From JAXGXJ01 sp050943595 (GTDB lineage: Bacteria; Actinomycetota; Thermoleophilia; RBG-16-64-13), in assembly GCA_050943595.1 (NCBI GenBank), contig JBMNPM010000005.1, positions 69,100 through 133,099 of the forward strand: DNA of 64,000 nucleotides, given 5' to 3'. Position numbers and translations under genes: made by a program. Numbering within the stretch: the stretch's first letter is position 1; every line of letters begins with the position of its first letter. The notes beneath the pieces were generated by a model that had not been told where the DNA came from, ran no database searches, and was given only the letters and a program-made list of their open reading frames with translations. This document shows positions 7,915-16,607 of the stretch, one piece after another.

Positions 7915-10194
7915 TCAGCATAGCATTGCCTCCAGCAGGCGTAGGGCCGCCTCTTTGTCGAGAGGTTCGTTCAGGTTGCCGCACTTCGGTGACTGAATAC
8001 ACGATGGACAACCGGATACACAGGGGCAATCGCGGATGAGGGATCGTGCATCGCGGGCCCACGCCGCGAAGCGCTCGAAGCCCTGTCGTGATATCCCCAC
8101 GCCCCCGGCGTGGCCGTCGTATATGAAGATGGTCGGCTGCTCCGTCTGGCAGTGGATCGGGGTGGATAGACCGCCTATGTCCCAGCGGTCGCACATGGCG
8201 TACAGGGGGAGCAGCGCGATGAGCGCGTGTTCGATGGCATGGATGGCACCCGGCAGGCGGACTAAGTCGCTCTCGTCGTGGAACAGTTCGGCCGGGATCG
8301 TGAACCACATGCTCTCGGTGACGAACTCTTGCGCAGGCATGTCGAGTTCTTCGCTGCCTAGTACCTCATCTCCGCCCAAACGTCGCTTCTGGAATCCGAC
8401 CACTCGGCTGGTGACCGCGATCTCGCCTAGGTGTAGATTCAGCTTGCCGCAGACCGTCTGCAGATCATCGCGCAGGATACGAGTGTCGCTCTCTCGCCGG
8501 GCCTGGGTGTGGTAGGTGTCCCAAAAGGGCCTCACGAGGGCAATGTGTGCGTCCAGATCTAGGTTTGTGACCAGGTATGTGTCGCCCATGTGGAGATAGA
8601 CGGCTCCGGGGTGGAGGACTGAAAACGCCGTCTCGGCGCCCTCTGTGCCGATGATATCGCCCGTGTCTTCCTCGACGATGGTGAACTGTGCGCCGATGGT
8701 CGATCGTAGGCCGATGCCTGCCGCTGGAAAGTCCGAACCCGAGTAAAACCAAGCGCCGTTCTTGGCTCGGAGAAGGCCCTCAGCAGTTCCTGTCTCAAGA
8801 GCGGCCGGGAGTCCTGCGCCGAAGAAGCGGTCATCTTCAGGAAGTAACGGTCCCTCATAGGCTGCGGCGGCCAGATGGTGCTGGTGGATGAAGGGATTTG
8901 CGAAATCGATGGTGGCCGCCTCCACGTCGCGGGTGAGCAGCTCGTCCGGATTCTTCACGAAGAACTGCTCCAAAGCATCGTTACCGGCAATGAAGATGCC
9001 CAGGCTGTGGCCTTTACCTCTGCCGGCGCGCCCCCACTGTTGCCAGAGACTCGCCATAGTTCCTGGGTAACCCACAGTGAGAGCGGCATCAAGTGCCCCG
9101 ATGTCTATGCCGAGCTCAAGGGCGCTGGTACTGACTACGGCCAGGAGTTTACCGCTGAACAGCATGGCCTCGATGGCCCTGCGTTGCTCAGGTGTATAGC
9201 CGGCTCGGTACGGGGAAAGACGGTCGGCTAGATTGCGGTTGGTCTCTTTGAGAAGGTTGACCGTCTGTTGGTAGATGAGTTCAGCGGTGCGCCGGGACTT
9301 GGTGAAGCAGATGGAACGCACGCCGTTGCGGATGAGCTCGGCCAGTAGGTCGGCGGCTTCACCGGTGGGGCTGCGGCGCACGTTCAACTCATCCTGGACC
9401 AGCGGGGGTTGCCAGAAGACGATTTGGCGGGCACCTGAGGGAGCACCGTCGCCGCTGATGTGGACTACATCCAGGCCGGTTAGATGGCCTGCATGTTCTG
9501 CCGCGTTCCGGATGGTGGCCGATGCGAGGATGAACTGAGGTTCGGCCCCATAGAACGAGGCCACTCTTCGCAGCCGTCGCAGTACGTTGGCGACGTTGCT
9601 ACCGAACACCCCTCGATACGTATGCGCTTCGTCGATAACCACATACCTGAGGTTGTACAGGAAGTTGTCCCATCGTTCGTGACGCGGCAGGATCCCCACG
9701 TTGATCATGTCGGGATTCGTAAGGAGGACACGGGCCTTCTGCCGGGCGGTGTAACGGGCAGCGCTGGGTGTGTCGCCGTCGTAGGCGGCTACCTCCACCT
9801 GCTTGCCGGCCAACAGGCGCAGACGTCGTAGCTGGTCTTGGGCCAGGGCCTTTGTGGGGTAGAGATAGATGGCCCGGGCATGAGGGTCGCGAAGCAGGCC
9901 GTCCAGCACAGGCAGATTGAAACACAGGCTCTTGCCAGAGGCCGTGCCGGTGGTGACTATGAAGTGGCTCCTCGATTGTCCGGCGTCCCAGCACTCAGCC
10001 TGATGCGTCCACAACGTGGTTATCTGCTGCGCCGCCAGCGCATCGGCTAGGTGCAGATGGAGTGTGGTCGGCACGGGGGCGGTCTTTCCAGGACGAGCGG
10101 GAAGGACGGTACGGGCGGCGACCTGGGTGAACCGGCCGGGGTCGAGTAGGTCGAACAATTCTGGTTTCATGCGGGCCTGTCTGAATAGCCTCAT
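7915..10194 (-). CDS. DEAD/DEAH-box helicase with C-terminal DUF1998 zinc site (MrfA/YprA/Hrq1 family)
   Basis: The 759-residue protein has an ATP-binding TASGKS (about residue 85), DEAH in VIDEAHTYRG (about 190), a second RecA domain with STSALELGIDIG and WGRAGRGKG, and a C-terminal DUF1998 region ending in the four-cysteine cluster CPCVSGCPSCIQSPKC. This arrangement is typical of MrfA/YprA and Hrq1, 3'-5' helicases involved in repair of mitomycin-type damage. In Bacillus the partner is the exonuclease MrfB, which is not encoded beside it here. An internal ATG at 10170 is an alternative start; neither has a close Shine-Dalgarno. Confidence 0.9.
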   Translation of the reverse strand: MRLFRQARMKPELFDLLDPGRFTQVAARTVLPARPGKTAPVPTTLHLHLADALAAQQITTLWTHQAECWDAGQSRSHFIVTTGTASGKSLCFNLPVLDGLLRDPHARAIYLYPTKALAQDQLRRLRLLAGKQVEVAAYDGDTPSAARYTARQKARVLLTNPDMINVGILPRHERWDNFLYNLRYVVIDEAHTYRGVFGSNVANVLRRLRRVASFYGAEPQFILASATIRNAAEHAGHLTGLDVVHISGDGAPSGARQIVFWQPPLVQDELNVRRSPTGEAADLLAELIRNGVRSICFTKSRRTAELIYQQTVNLLKETNRNLADRLSPYRAGYTPEQRRAIEAMLFSGKLLAVVSTSALELGIDIGALDAALTVGYPGTMASLWQQWGRAGRGKGHSLGIFIAGNDALEQFFVKNPDELLTRDVEAATIDFANPFIHQHHLAAAAYEGPLLPEDDRFFGAGLPAALETGTAEGLLRAKNGAWFYSGSDFPAAGIGLRSTIGAQFTIVEEDTGDIIGTEGAETAFSVLHPGAVYLHMGDTYLVTNLDLDAHIALVRPFWDTYHTQARRESDTRILRDDLQTVCGKLNLHLGEIAVTSRVVGFQKRRLGGDEVLGSEELDMPAQEFVTESMWFTIPAELFHDESDLVRLPGAIHAIEHALIALLPLYAMCDRWDIGGLSTPIHCQTEQPTIFIYDGHAGGVGISRQGFERFAAWARDARSLIRDCPCVSGCPSCIQSPKCGNLNEPLDKEAALRLLEAMLC

Positions 10195-10425
10195 ATCCGA
10201 TCACACATCCTACCTCCCCGAGAGCGGTGTCGTCCTGGTGGCCTGGGTGACGATAATTCCTGCCGTCTGGGGTTGTCATGCAACAAAGGGCGGAGGTGGG
10301 CGTGTAGGTGGATGAACGCTCATCTCATAGTAGCCCGGCGCCGTCATCCTGGTGGGTCGACGGTTACAGGGTGGCCTTTTAGGCTCACTGCATGGAGCGA
10401 TGGAACCTCAGGCGCCGGAAGTCGA

Positions 10426-11319
10426 TCAGTCGGATTCCGAGGCGCTCTTGAGGGTGATAACGACGATCTGTGGGCGTGCGAAAAAACGAATCGGCAGGTA
10501 GGAACCGACGCCGTTCGACACGATGACGGTGGTAGAGCCGTTGTGCACCATGCCCGAGCGGTATTTTTGCCCGTTTTCAGAAGGCAGGTAGGGTGCATAG
10601 AAGCCGAAGAAGCTCACTTGGCCGCCGTGTGTATGGCCGCTGAGCACCAGATCGACGTAGTCCTGGGGTATGTGCTCAGCGTAGTCGGGATTGTGAGAGA
10701 GGAGTATGACCAAGTCCTCGGCTGTGGTTCCTCCTACGATGGGACTCAACCGTGGCGACCCCACACGGTGGTCGGATACTCCCCCGACACGAATGCGGTG
10801 GCCGTTTCTTTCCACCCATACGCCACGGTTGTCGAGCAGCTCCAGACCGGCTCGTTCGATGGCGTCGATCGCTGGCGACGGATCGTACACGTCGTACACA
10901 TAGGTCTGATCCGTGTACTCTATTTTCTCGTAGTCGTGGTTGCCTAAGACGGCGTAGCGTCCCAACGGTGCTCGTAGGTGGGTTAATTGGGCCAGACAGG
11001 ATGCTTCGTCTTCGCCGTCACTGGCATAGTCGCCCCCCAACATGATGATGTCGGGTGCCATCGTGTTGACTCGGTCGACGAGCCGGCGCACTCGGTCCTC
11101 GCTGAAGAAGGGTCCTCGGTGGATGTCGGTAAGGAACACGATGCGGGTGTCGTCGAAGGCCGCCGGAACGTCGGTGCTGCTGTAGGTGTAGTGTTTCACC
11201 TGGATCCAGAAGGGCTCGATGAAGGTATACGCGAGTAGGCCGGCCAGGATCACACCTACTGTGATGAGGACGGCGCATCGCCTGGAAAGCGGTCTTCTGT
11301 TGGATGGCATGGCGTCCAC
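10426..11319 (-). CDS. Membrane-anchored calcineurin-like metallophosphoesterase
   Basis: The 297-residue protein has an N-terminal transmembrane segment (CAVLITVGVILAGLLAYTFI) and a metallophosphoesterase domain with the full motif series: FLTDIHRG, LGGDYASDG, LGNHDYE, LLSHNPDY and LSGHTHGGQ. It resembles the YaeI/YkoQ group. The catalytic domain would face outside the cell; the group is often linked to lipid or cell-envelope phosphoesters, but the substrate is unknown. It is followed by 231 bases before the helicase gene in which no gene was seen (10195-10425). Confidence 0.88.
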   Translation of the reverse strand: MDAMPSNRRPLSRRCAVLITVGVILAGLLAYTFIEPFWIQVKHYTYSSTDVPAAFDDTRIVFLTDIHRGPFFSEDRVRRLVDRVNTMAPDIIMLGGDYASDGEDEASCLAQLTHLRAPLGRYAVLGNHDYEKIEYTDQTYVYDVYDPSPAIDAIERAGLELLDNRGVWVERNGHRIRVGGVSDHRVGSPRLSPIVGGTTAEDLVILLSHNPDYAEHIPQDYVDLVLSGHTHGGQVSFFGFYAPYLPSENGQKYRSGMVHNGSTTVIVSNGVGSYLPIRFFARPQIVVITLKSASESD

Positions 11320-11351
11320 GGGGCCGGCTGGCCCCTACATCCTATCGAGCA

Positions 11352-12380
11352 CTATCGAGAGATGCGGATGAGGTCGCGCTCAACGAGAAGTTCGGCGATC
11401 TGCACTGTGTTCAGCGCGGCGCCTTTGCGTAGGTTGTCGGCCACTACCCATAGGTTCAGACCGTTGGGCACGGTAGGATCGTGACGGATGCGGCCCACAT
11501 ACGTGGCGTCCGTGCCTGAGGCCACGATGGGCAGGGGGTAGAGTCGGTTCTGGGGATCGTCTATCACCTCTACCCCGCGGGCACCTGTGAGGAGCTGGCG
11601 GGCCCGTTCCGGACTGAGGGGTCGGGAGAACTCCAGGTTGATGGCCTCGGAGTGGCCGTTCTGGACCGGAACGCGGACACAGGTCGCGGTGACGCTAATA
11701 CTGTCGTCGCCCATGATCTTCTTGGTTTCATCCACCATCTTTTGCTCTTCTTTTGTGGAGCCGTTATCCAAGAACACATCTATGTGGGGGAGGCAGTTGA
11801 AGGCGATCTGATGCGGGTATACATCTATAGTCGGGCTCTCTCCACGTAGGACCCGGCCGGATTGCTGCATGAGTTCGTCGATGGCCTCGGTTCCTGTGCC
11901 CGATACGGCCTGGTAGGTCGAAACCACCACGCGGGTGATATTGGCCTCATCGTGGAGAGGTTTCATGACCATCACCATCTGGATGGTGGAGCAGTTCGGG
12001 TTGGCGATGATGCCCTGGTGCCAATCTACGTCATCCGGATTGACTTCGGGCACCACTAGAGGCACGCGGGGATCCATGCGCCAGGCCGAAGAGTTGTCGA
12101 TTACCATGCACCCGGCGTCGCGGGCCACGGGGGCGTAGTCGAGCGAACTTTGTGCACCTGCAGAAAAGAGGGCCAGATCGACTCCCCGAAAGCTCTCGGG
12201 GGTGAGCTCACGGCATGTCACGGTCTCGCCGCAGAAATCCAGCTCCTTATCTGCAGATCGGGCGGAGGCTAGCGGTACGAGTTCGCTTACAGGAAACGCA
12301 CGTTCGGCCAAGATGGCCCTCATGGCCGTTCCCACAGCTCCTGTGGCGCCCACCACCGCTACTCGATATTCGTTACTCAC
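11352..12380 (-). CDS. asd: Aspartate-semialdehyde dehydrogenase
   Basis: The 342-residue enzyme reduces aspartyl phosphate to aspartate semialdehyde for Lys/diaminopimelate, Thr and Met synthesis. Visible are the NADP loop VVGATGAVGTAM, the catalytic-cysteine motif IANPNCSTIQM, and SGTGTEAIDEL. The start is GTG 12380, preceded by AAGGAGGA. It is divergent from the solute-binding protein gene at 12569 across an AT-rich region. The aspartate kinase gene lies at 14132-15499 on the same strand but separated by that gene, so the two are probably not one operon. Confidence 0.95.
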   Translation of the reverse strand: MSNEYRVAVVGATGAVGTAMRAILAERAFPVSELVPLASARSADKELDFCGETVTCRELTPESFRGVDLALFSAGAQSSLDYAPVARDAGCMVIDNSSAWRMDPRVPLVVPEVNPDDVDWHQGIIANPNCSTIQMVMVMKPLHDEANITRVVVSTYQAVSGTGTEAIDELMQQSGRVLRGESPTIDVYPHQIAFNCLPHIDVFLDNGSTKEEQKMVDETKKIMGDDSISVTATCVRVPVQNGHSEAINLEFSRPLSPERARQLLTGARGVEVIDDPQNRLYPLPIVASGTDATYVGRIRHDPTVPNGLNLWVVADNLRKGAALNTVQIAELLVERDLIRISR

Positions 12381-12437
12381 GGCTCCTCCTTGGCCCAGCG
12401 TCTTCGGACCGAGATTTTAACATCGGCCGGGGAGGCT

Positions 12438-12568
12438 TAAAACATCGATATTCATAAGATACTCATAATTAATACCAATGTATGTATATATTAATATCAA
12501 TCGTATGTATATAGTCATGTATATAGTGGTTTTGTGGGTTCTGTGGTCACCGTATCTGGGAGGGAACG
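12438..12568. promoter_or_regulatory. AT-rich divergent intergenic region with direct repeats
   Basis: Between asd and the solute-binding protein gene is a markedly AT-rich stretch unlike the surrounding sequence. It holds two exact copies of GTATGTATATA (12480-12490 and 12503-12513) and a third related block (ATGTATATAG, about 12517-12526), likely promoter or operator material. A GGGAGGGAACG ribosome-binding site precedes the ATG at 12569. Confidence 0.55.
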
Positions 12569-13987
12569 ATGGCAGACGAACGCGACAAGATTGAAATGTC
12601 TTTGGGCAGATCGCTCAGTCGGCGTCAGTTCTTAAAGACGGCCGGCATTGCAGGCGCAGCAGTCGGAGCAGCTGCAGGCCTGGGTGGGCTGCTGGCCGCC
12701 TGTGGCGAAGATACGACGCCTACCTCCGACGTGACGGGTGGCACTGCCACTGGTGAGACGGACACGACGGTCGTATCGACGAGCGCTGAGTCGGGCGGAG
12801 AGATCAAGTGTGGTTACGTTATTCCTGTGACCGGCGCTATGGCCGCCTTCGGCGCCGCCGGCCAGTGGCAGCTCGACTGGTTCAACAAGAACACCTGGAA
12901 AGACGGCGTGGTGTGCGGCGACGGCAAGAAATATAAGATCACCACCAAGATCTACGATAGCCAATCCGACTCCAACCGCTCTTCGCAGGTCACCAGCGAT
13001 GCCATCCTCAATGATGGCGTGACGTTGATCGGGGCCAGTTCGAGTGCAGCCAACGTTATCCCGGTGGCGGCCATGGCCGATAGCCTGGAGTGTCCGGGCA
13101 TCCACTATGATGTTCCCGGGGATGCTTGGGCCGAAGCGCAGCAAAAGGCGGGAGGTGCCTACAAGTACAATTGGTGTACGTGGTGGGTCGGCAAAGACCT
13201 GGTCGATAACTTTGTCAAAATGTGGTCACTTGTGCCCACCAACAAAGTTGTCGGAGCCCTCTGGGTCAACGACGCCGACGGCATGGTCTTTGCCAACGCC
13301 CTGCCGGGGTTGTTCAAGGAACTCGGCTACACTCTCGTAGATCCGGGCAGGTTCGAGGTGGGCACCGAGGACTTTTCGGCCGTCATCAGCCAATTCAAGA
13401 GGGAGGGTGTGGAGCTGGTGTGCGGCATGGCCAATCCGGCTGAGTTCAGCAACTACGTAAAACAGTGCTCGCAGCAGTTTTTCAGACCGAAGATCACCAC
13501 CTGCGCCAAGGCTCTGTTGTTCCCCACCGGCGTCGATGCCTTAGGCGACCTGGGCGATGGTATGACGGCGGAAGCGTGGTACTCACCGGATTACAAGTAC
13601 AAAAGCGACGTCACGGGTATGACCGCTAAACAGTATTGTGACGACTACGAGGCTACCACGGGGCAGCAGTGGACCTCTCCTATTTGCTTCATCGGCACCT
13701 TCGAGTTGTGGACGGACGTCCTGCGTCGCACTAAGAACCCGCTGGATAAAGCCTCTGTCATCGAAGCCATCAAGGGGACCAAGGTCACTCTTACCGGCGG
13801 TCCCGTAGATTGGACGGTAAATCCCGAGCCGAAATTCAACATCCCCAATTTTTACCCCAAACCGCTTGCCGGCGGACAGTGGATCAAGGCTACGGAAGGC
13901 AGGTTCAAGTACAAGAAGGAGCTGGTGGTCAGTGCGCAGGATCCCACCAACATACCGATCACTGCTGAGATGAAGGCGATGGCCTAG
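12569..13987 (+). CDS. Tat-exported solute-binding lipoprotein, branched-chain amino acid/urea ABC type
   Basis: The 472-residue product begins with a Tat-like signal (SRRQFLKTAGIAGAAVG) ending in a lipobox (LLAAC, Cys about residue 45), then a Thr-rich linker and a type I periplasmic binding fold (GYVIPVTGAMAAFGAAGQWQ). It resembles LivJ/AmiC-type receptors. No permease or ATPase gene is adjacent, so it is an orphan receptor in this window. A paralogue lies at 36430-37854 with the same signal design. It is a single transcription unit closed by a strong terminator at 14042. Confidence 0.87.
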   Translation: MADERDKIEMSLGRSLSRRQFLKTAGIAGAAVGAAAGLGGLLAACGEDTTPTSDVTGGTATGETDTTVVSTSAESGGEIKCGYVIPVTGAMAAFGAAGQWQLDWFNKNTWKDGVVCGDGKKYKITTKIYDSQSDSNRSSQVTSDAILNDGVTLIGASSSAANVIPVAAMADSLECPGIHYDVPGDAWAEAQQKAGGAYKYNWCTWWVGKDLVDNFVKMWSLVPTNKVVGALWVNDADGMVFANALPGLFKELGYTLVDPGRFEVGTEDFSAVISQFKREGVELVCGMANPAEFSNYVKQCSQQFFRPKITTCAKALLFPTGVDALGDLGDGMTAEAWYSPDYKYKSDVTGMTAKQYCDDYEATTGQQWTSPICFIGTFELWTDVLRRTKNPLDKASVIEAIKGTKVTLTGGPVDWTVNPEPKFNIPNFYPKPLAGGQWIKATEGRFKYKKELVVSAQDPTNIPITAEMKAMA

Positions 13988-14041
13988 CAGCTCTAGCAGT
14001 CCCCTGGCGGGCTACGAACAAGGTCCGGCTCTACCGGATCG

Positions 14042-14080
14042 GGTCCTCCCGGCGACACCCGGGAGGACCTTTTGTTTCTT
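14042..14080 (+). terminator. Rho-independent terminator
   Basis: An 11-bp perfect stem (GGTCCTCCCGG with CCGGGAGGACC, six-base loop) is followed by TTTTGTTTCTTT. It closes the solute-binding protein transcript. Confidence 0.9.
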
Positions 14081-14131
14081 TGCGAAGGCTGATGATTCGA
14101 TCGTGGGCTGCCAAACCGTCTGTCCGGCCTC

Positions 14132-15499
14132 TTACTCAAACACCTCTTCCCGAGTGATCATAGCCTCGTCGAGCCGGAAAGCCGCATGTAGTGCTTTGAT
14201 GGCCGTATTCACATGCTGCTTGCGGATGACGCAGCTCACCTTGATGGTGCTGGTGGATATCATCTCGATGTTTATGTTGTTTTCCGCCAGCACCTCGAAC
14301 ATCTTGGCGGCTACACCCGGGTAGGTCTTCATACCGGCGCCAACGAGGGTGATCTTCGCCACTTCTTTGTCGGTGTCGTACGATCTGAACCTCAGCGTGT
14401 CGCGCATCTCTTCGAGAACCGCACCCACTCTGGGGAGGTCGGCCTCGGAGGTGGTGAAGGATATGTCGGCGGTACCACCCTCGGACACGTTCTGGATGAT
14501 TACATCGAGGTTGATACGCGCTTTTGCCAAAGCTGAAAACACGCTCGCAGCGATTCCGATTTCGTCGGGAAGGTCGTGGATGGTTACCTTGGCATCGTCG
14601 AGGGCGTAGGTGATGCCGGAGATTATGGCCTGTTCCATCTTGGGATCATCCTGCCTTATCCAGGTGCCGGGATTGCGGGTAAAACTCGAGCGGATGTGCA
14701 ACGGAACGTCATAGCGGCGGGCGACTTCGACACTGCGGGTCATCATGACTTTAGCGCCGCCTGCAGACATCTCGAGCAGTTCCTCATTGGAGATGGTATC
14801 CAGCTTACGCGCCTCGGGCACGATGCGTGGGTCGGTGGTAAAGACTCCCTCAACGTCGGTGTAGATCTCACACACCTCAGCTCCGATTGCGGCCGCCAGT
14901 GCTACAGCAGTGGTGTCGGAGCCGCCTCGCCCAAGGGTGGTGACGTCCAGGTCCGTGGAGACACCCTGGAAGCCGGCTACCAGCACGATGTTGTCTTGAG
15001 CCAGTGCCTGTTGGATCCGGTGGGGCTTGATGTCGAGGATCTTGGCTCTGGTGTGAAAGGTGTCGGTGACGATCCCCGCTTGGGAACCTGTCAGAGAGAT
15101 GGCTTTGAAGCCGAGTTTGTGGATGGTCATGGCCAGCAGCGCCGCGGAGATGCGTTCGCCGGCCGAGAGTAACATGTCCATCTCACGTGCCGGAGGATCG
15201 TCGGAGATCTCCTTGGCCATCTCGATCAAGTCGTCTGTAGTGTCGCCTCGGGCGGAGACGACTGCCACTACAGGATGTCCCGATTTACGAGCGTCGACGA
15301 TGCGGTCGGCCACCCGTTTCATGCAGGTGGCGTCGGCTACGGAGGACCCCCCAAATTTCATCACCACCACGTTGGTTCGCTCGGTCTTGCGTTCGGGGCC
15401 GGTAATGACAACCCAGTCTCGTATGCTCTCGTCCCCGGTCGATGGTGAGACGCCGCTCTGTGGATCCTCTTTGCCCATAACGTCTACCTGCGCTCCCAT
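14132..15499 (-). CDS. lysC: Aspartate kinase
   Basis: The enzyme phosphorylates aspartate, the first step to Lys, Thr and Met. It shows KFGGSSVAD, LGRGGSDTTAVALAAAIGA and YTDVEGVFTTDPR in the kinase domain, then two ACT domains (from about residue 300) that normally bind Lys/Thr as feedback inhibitors. The frame gives 455 residues, but family proteins start only a few residues before KFGG, so a start near 15361-15376 (for example GTG 15370 or ATG 15361, about 409 residues) is more likely than ATG 15499. No convincing Shine-Dalgarno decides this. It stands alone between the terminator and recR. Confidence 0.93.
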   Translation of the reverse strand: MGAQVDVMGKEDPQSGVSPSTGDESIRDWVVITGPERKTERTNVVVMKFGGSSVADATCMKRVADRIVDARKSGHPVVAVVSARGDTTDDLIEMAKEISDDPPAREMDMLLSAGERISAALLAMTIHKLGFKAISLTGSQAGIVTDTFHTRAKILDIKPHRIQQALAQDNIVLVAGFQGVSTDLDVTTLGRGGSDTTAVALAAAIGAEVCEIYTDVEGVFTTDPRIVPEARKLDTISNEELLEMSAGGAKVMMTRSVEVARRYDVPLHIRSSFTRNPGTWIRQDDPKMEQAIISGITYALDDAKVTIHDLPDEIGIAASVFSALAKARINLDVIIQNVSEGGTADISFTTSEADLPRVGAVLEEMRDTLRFRSYDTDKEVAKITLVGAGMKTYPGVAAKMFEVLAENNINIEMISTSTIKVSCVIRKQHVNTAIKALHAAFRLDEAMITREEVFE

Positions 15500-15565
15500 C
15501 TACGATTACACAAACCAGATGATTCTAACCAATGCAAAATACCGGCACCACCTCTCCGCGGCCTG

Positions 15566-16171
15566 CTACAGGTCGCGACGGCCGGTCAGGGCCCGCCCCA
15601 GAGTGACCTCATCGGCATACTCAAGATCGCCACCCATGGGGAGGCCGGCGGCCAACCGGGTGATGCGAAGTGTGCCGGCTGAGACTTCGGCACGGAGTTC
15701 TTCTGCTATGAAGAGGGCCGTCGCCTCACCCGCCGTATTTGGGTTGGTTGCTACAATGAGCTCCTGCACTTCCGCAGAGCGGGCGTGCTCGAACAATTCG
15801 GCCAGATGCAACTTCCGCGGTTCGATGCCGTCCAGGGGGGACAGAGCGCCACCGAGTACGTGATAGAGGCCGCGATACTCATGAGTGCGCTCAATCGAGA
15901 TCACATCACCCGGCTCTTCCACAACGCAGATAGTCGTAGTGTCCCGGTTTGGGTCACGGCAAACGGAGCACACGTCATCCTCTGTGAGATTGAAGCACCG
16001 GTTGCAGAAACGCACCCTTTCCTTGACGTCCACGAGGGCGTGGGCCAGCGGGAGCGCGTCCTCCGGAGGCAGTTTGAGGAGGTGGAAGGCCAGACGCTGC
16101 GCGGTCTTTGGCCCCACGCCGGGAAGCTTTGCCAACTCGTCGATGAGCTTCTGGACGGTTGGGCTGAACAT
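15566..16171 (-). CDS. recR: Recombination mediator RecR
   Basis: The 201-residue protein has the N-terminal helix-hairpin-helix (LAKLPGVGPKTAQRLAFHLL), a four-cysteine zinc finger (CNRCFNLTEDDVCSVC), and a Toprim domain (CVVEEPGDVISIERTHEYRG). It works with RecF/RecO in loading RecA at gaps. It is the third gene of the conserved dnaX-ybaB-recR cluster, 30 bases after ybaB. Confidence 0.97.
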   Translation of the reverse strand: MFSPTVQKLIDELAKLPGVGPKTAQRLAFHLLKLPPEDALPLAHALVDVKERVRFCNRCFNLTEDDVCSVCRDPNRDTTTICVVEEPGDVISIERTHEYRGLYHVLGGALSPLDGIEPRKLHLAELFEHARSAEVQELIVATNPNTAGEATALFIAEELRAEVSAGTLRITRLAAGLPMGGDLEYADEVTLGRALTGRRDL

Positions 16172-16201
16172 GCGTTCTGTTGTCGGTCGGGGTCTAGGGC
16201 T

Positions 16202-16525
16202 CTAGAACGGGAGTCCAGGAATGTTCAGCCCGGAGGTGATCCCGCTCATCTTCTTGTTGGCCAACTCCTGCGCCGAACGGAGCGCTTCGTTTGTAGCCGC
16301 CATGATCAGGTCTTCCAGCATCTCGACATCATCCGCGTCGACAGCTGCCGGATCGATCTTGATGCTTTTCAACTCGATGGCCCCGGTTGCCTGGACGGTC
16401 ACCATCCCGCCCCCCGCCGACGCCTCGACGATCTCGTTGGCCAGGTCATCTTGGGCTTTGGCCATATCGGCCTGCATCTTTTGGACCTGCTTCATCATCT
16501 TCTGGTAGTTGGGGTTCGCTGCCAC
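16202..16525 (-). CDS. ybaB: YbaB/EbfC family nucleoid-associated protein
   Basis: A 107-residue protein with the family signature: a Met/Gln/Lys-rich N-terminal helix (MMKQVQKMQADMAKAQDDLA) and a central VTVQATGAIELKSIKIDP, ending in a Met/Gly-rich tail. YbaB/EbfC dimers bind DNA. The start is GTG 16525 with GAGGAGA upstream. It lies between dnaX and recR as in most bacteria. Confidence 0.95.
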   Translation of the reverse strand: MAANPNYQKMMKQVQKMQADMAKAQDDLANEIVEASAGGGMVTVQATGAIELKSIKIDPAAVDADDVEMLEDLIMAATNEALRSAQELANKKMSGITSGLNIPGLPF

Positions 16526-16607
16526 TGGCGTCTCCTCGGCTCGTCTAGAAGGCTGCTGGCATAGGACGTTTCGTCACGAGGGCTGGGTGCTTTCCGCCGC
16601 CTGCCGT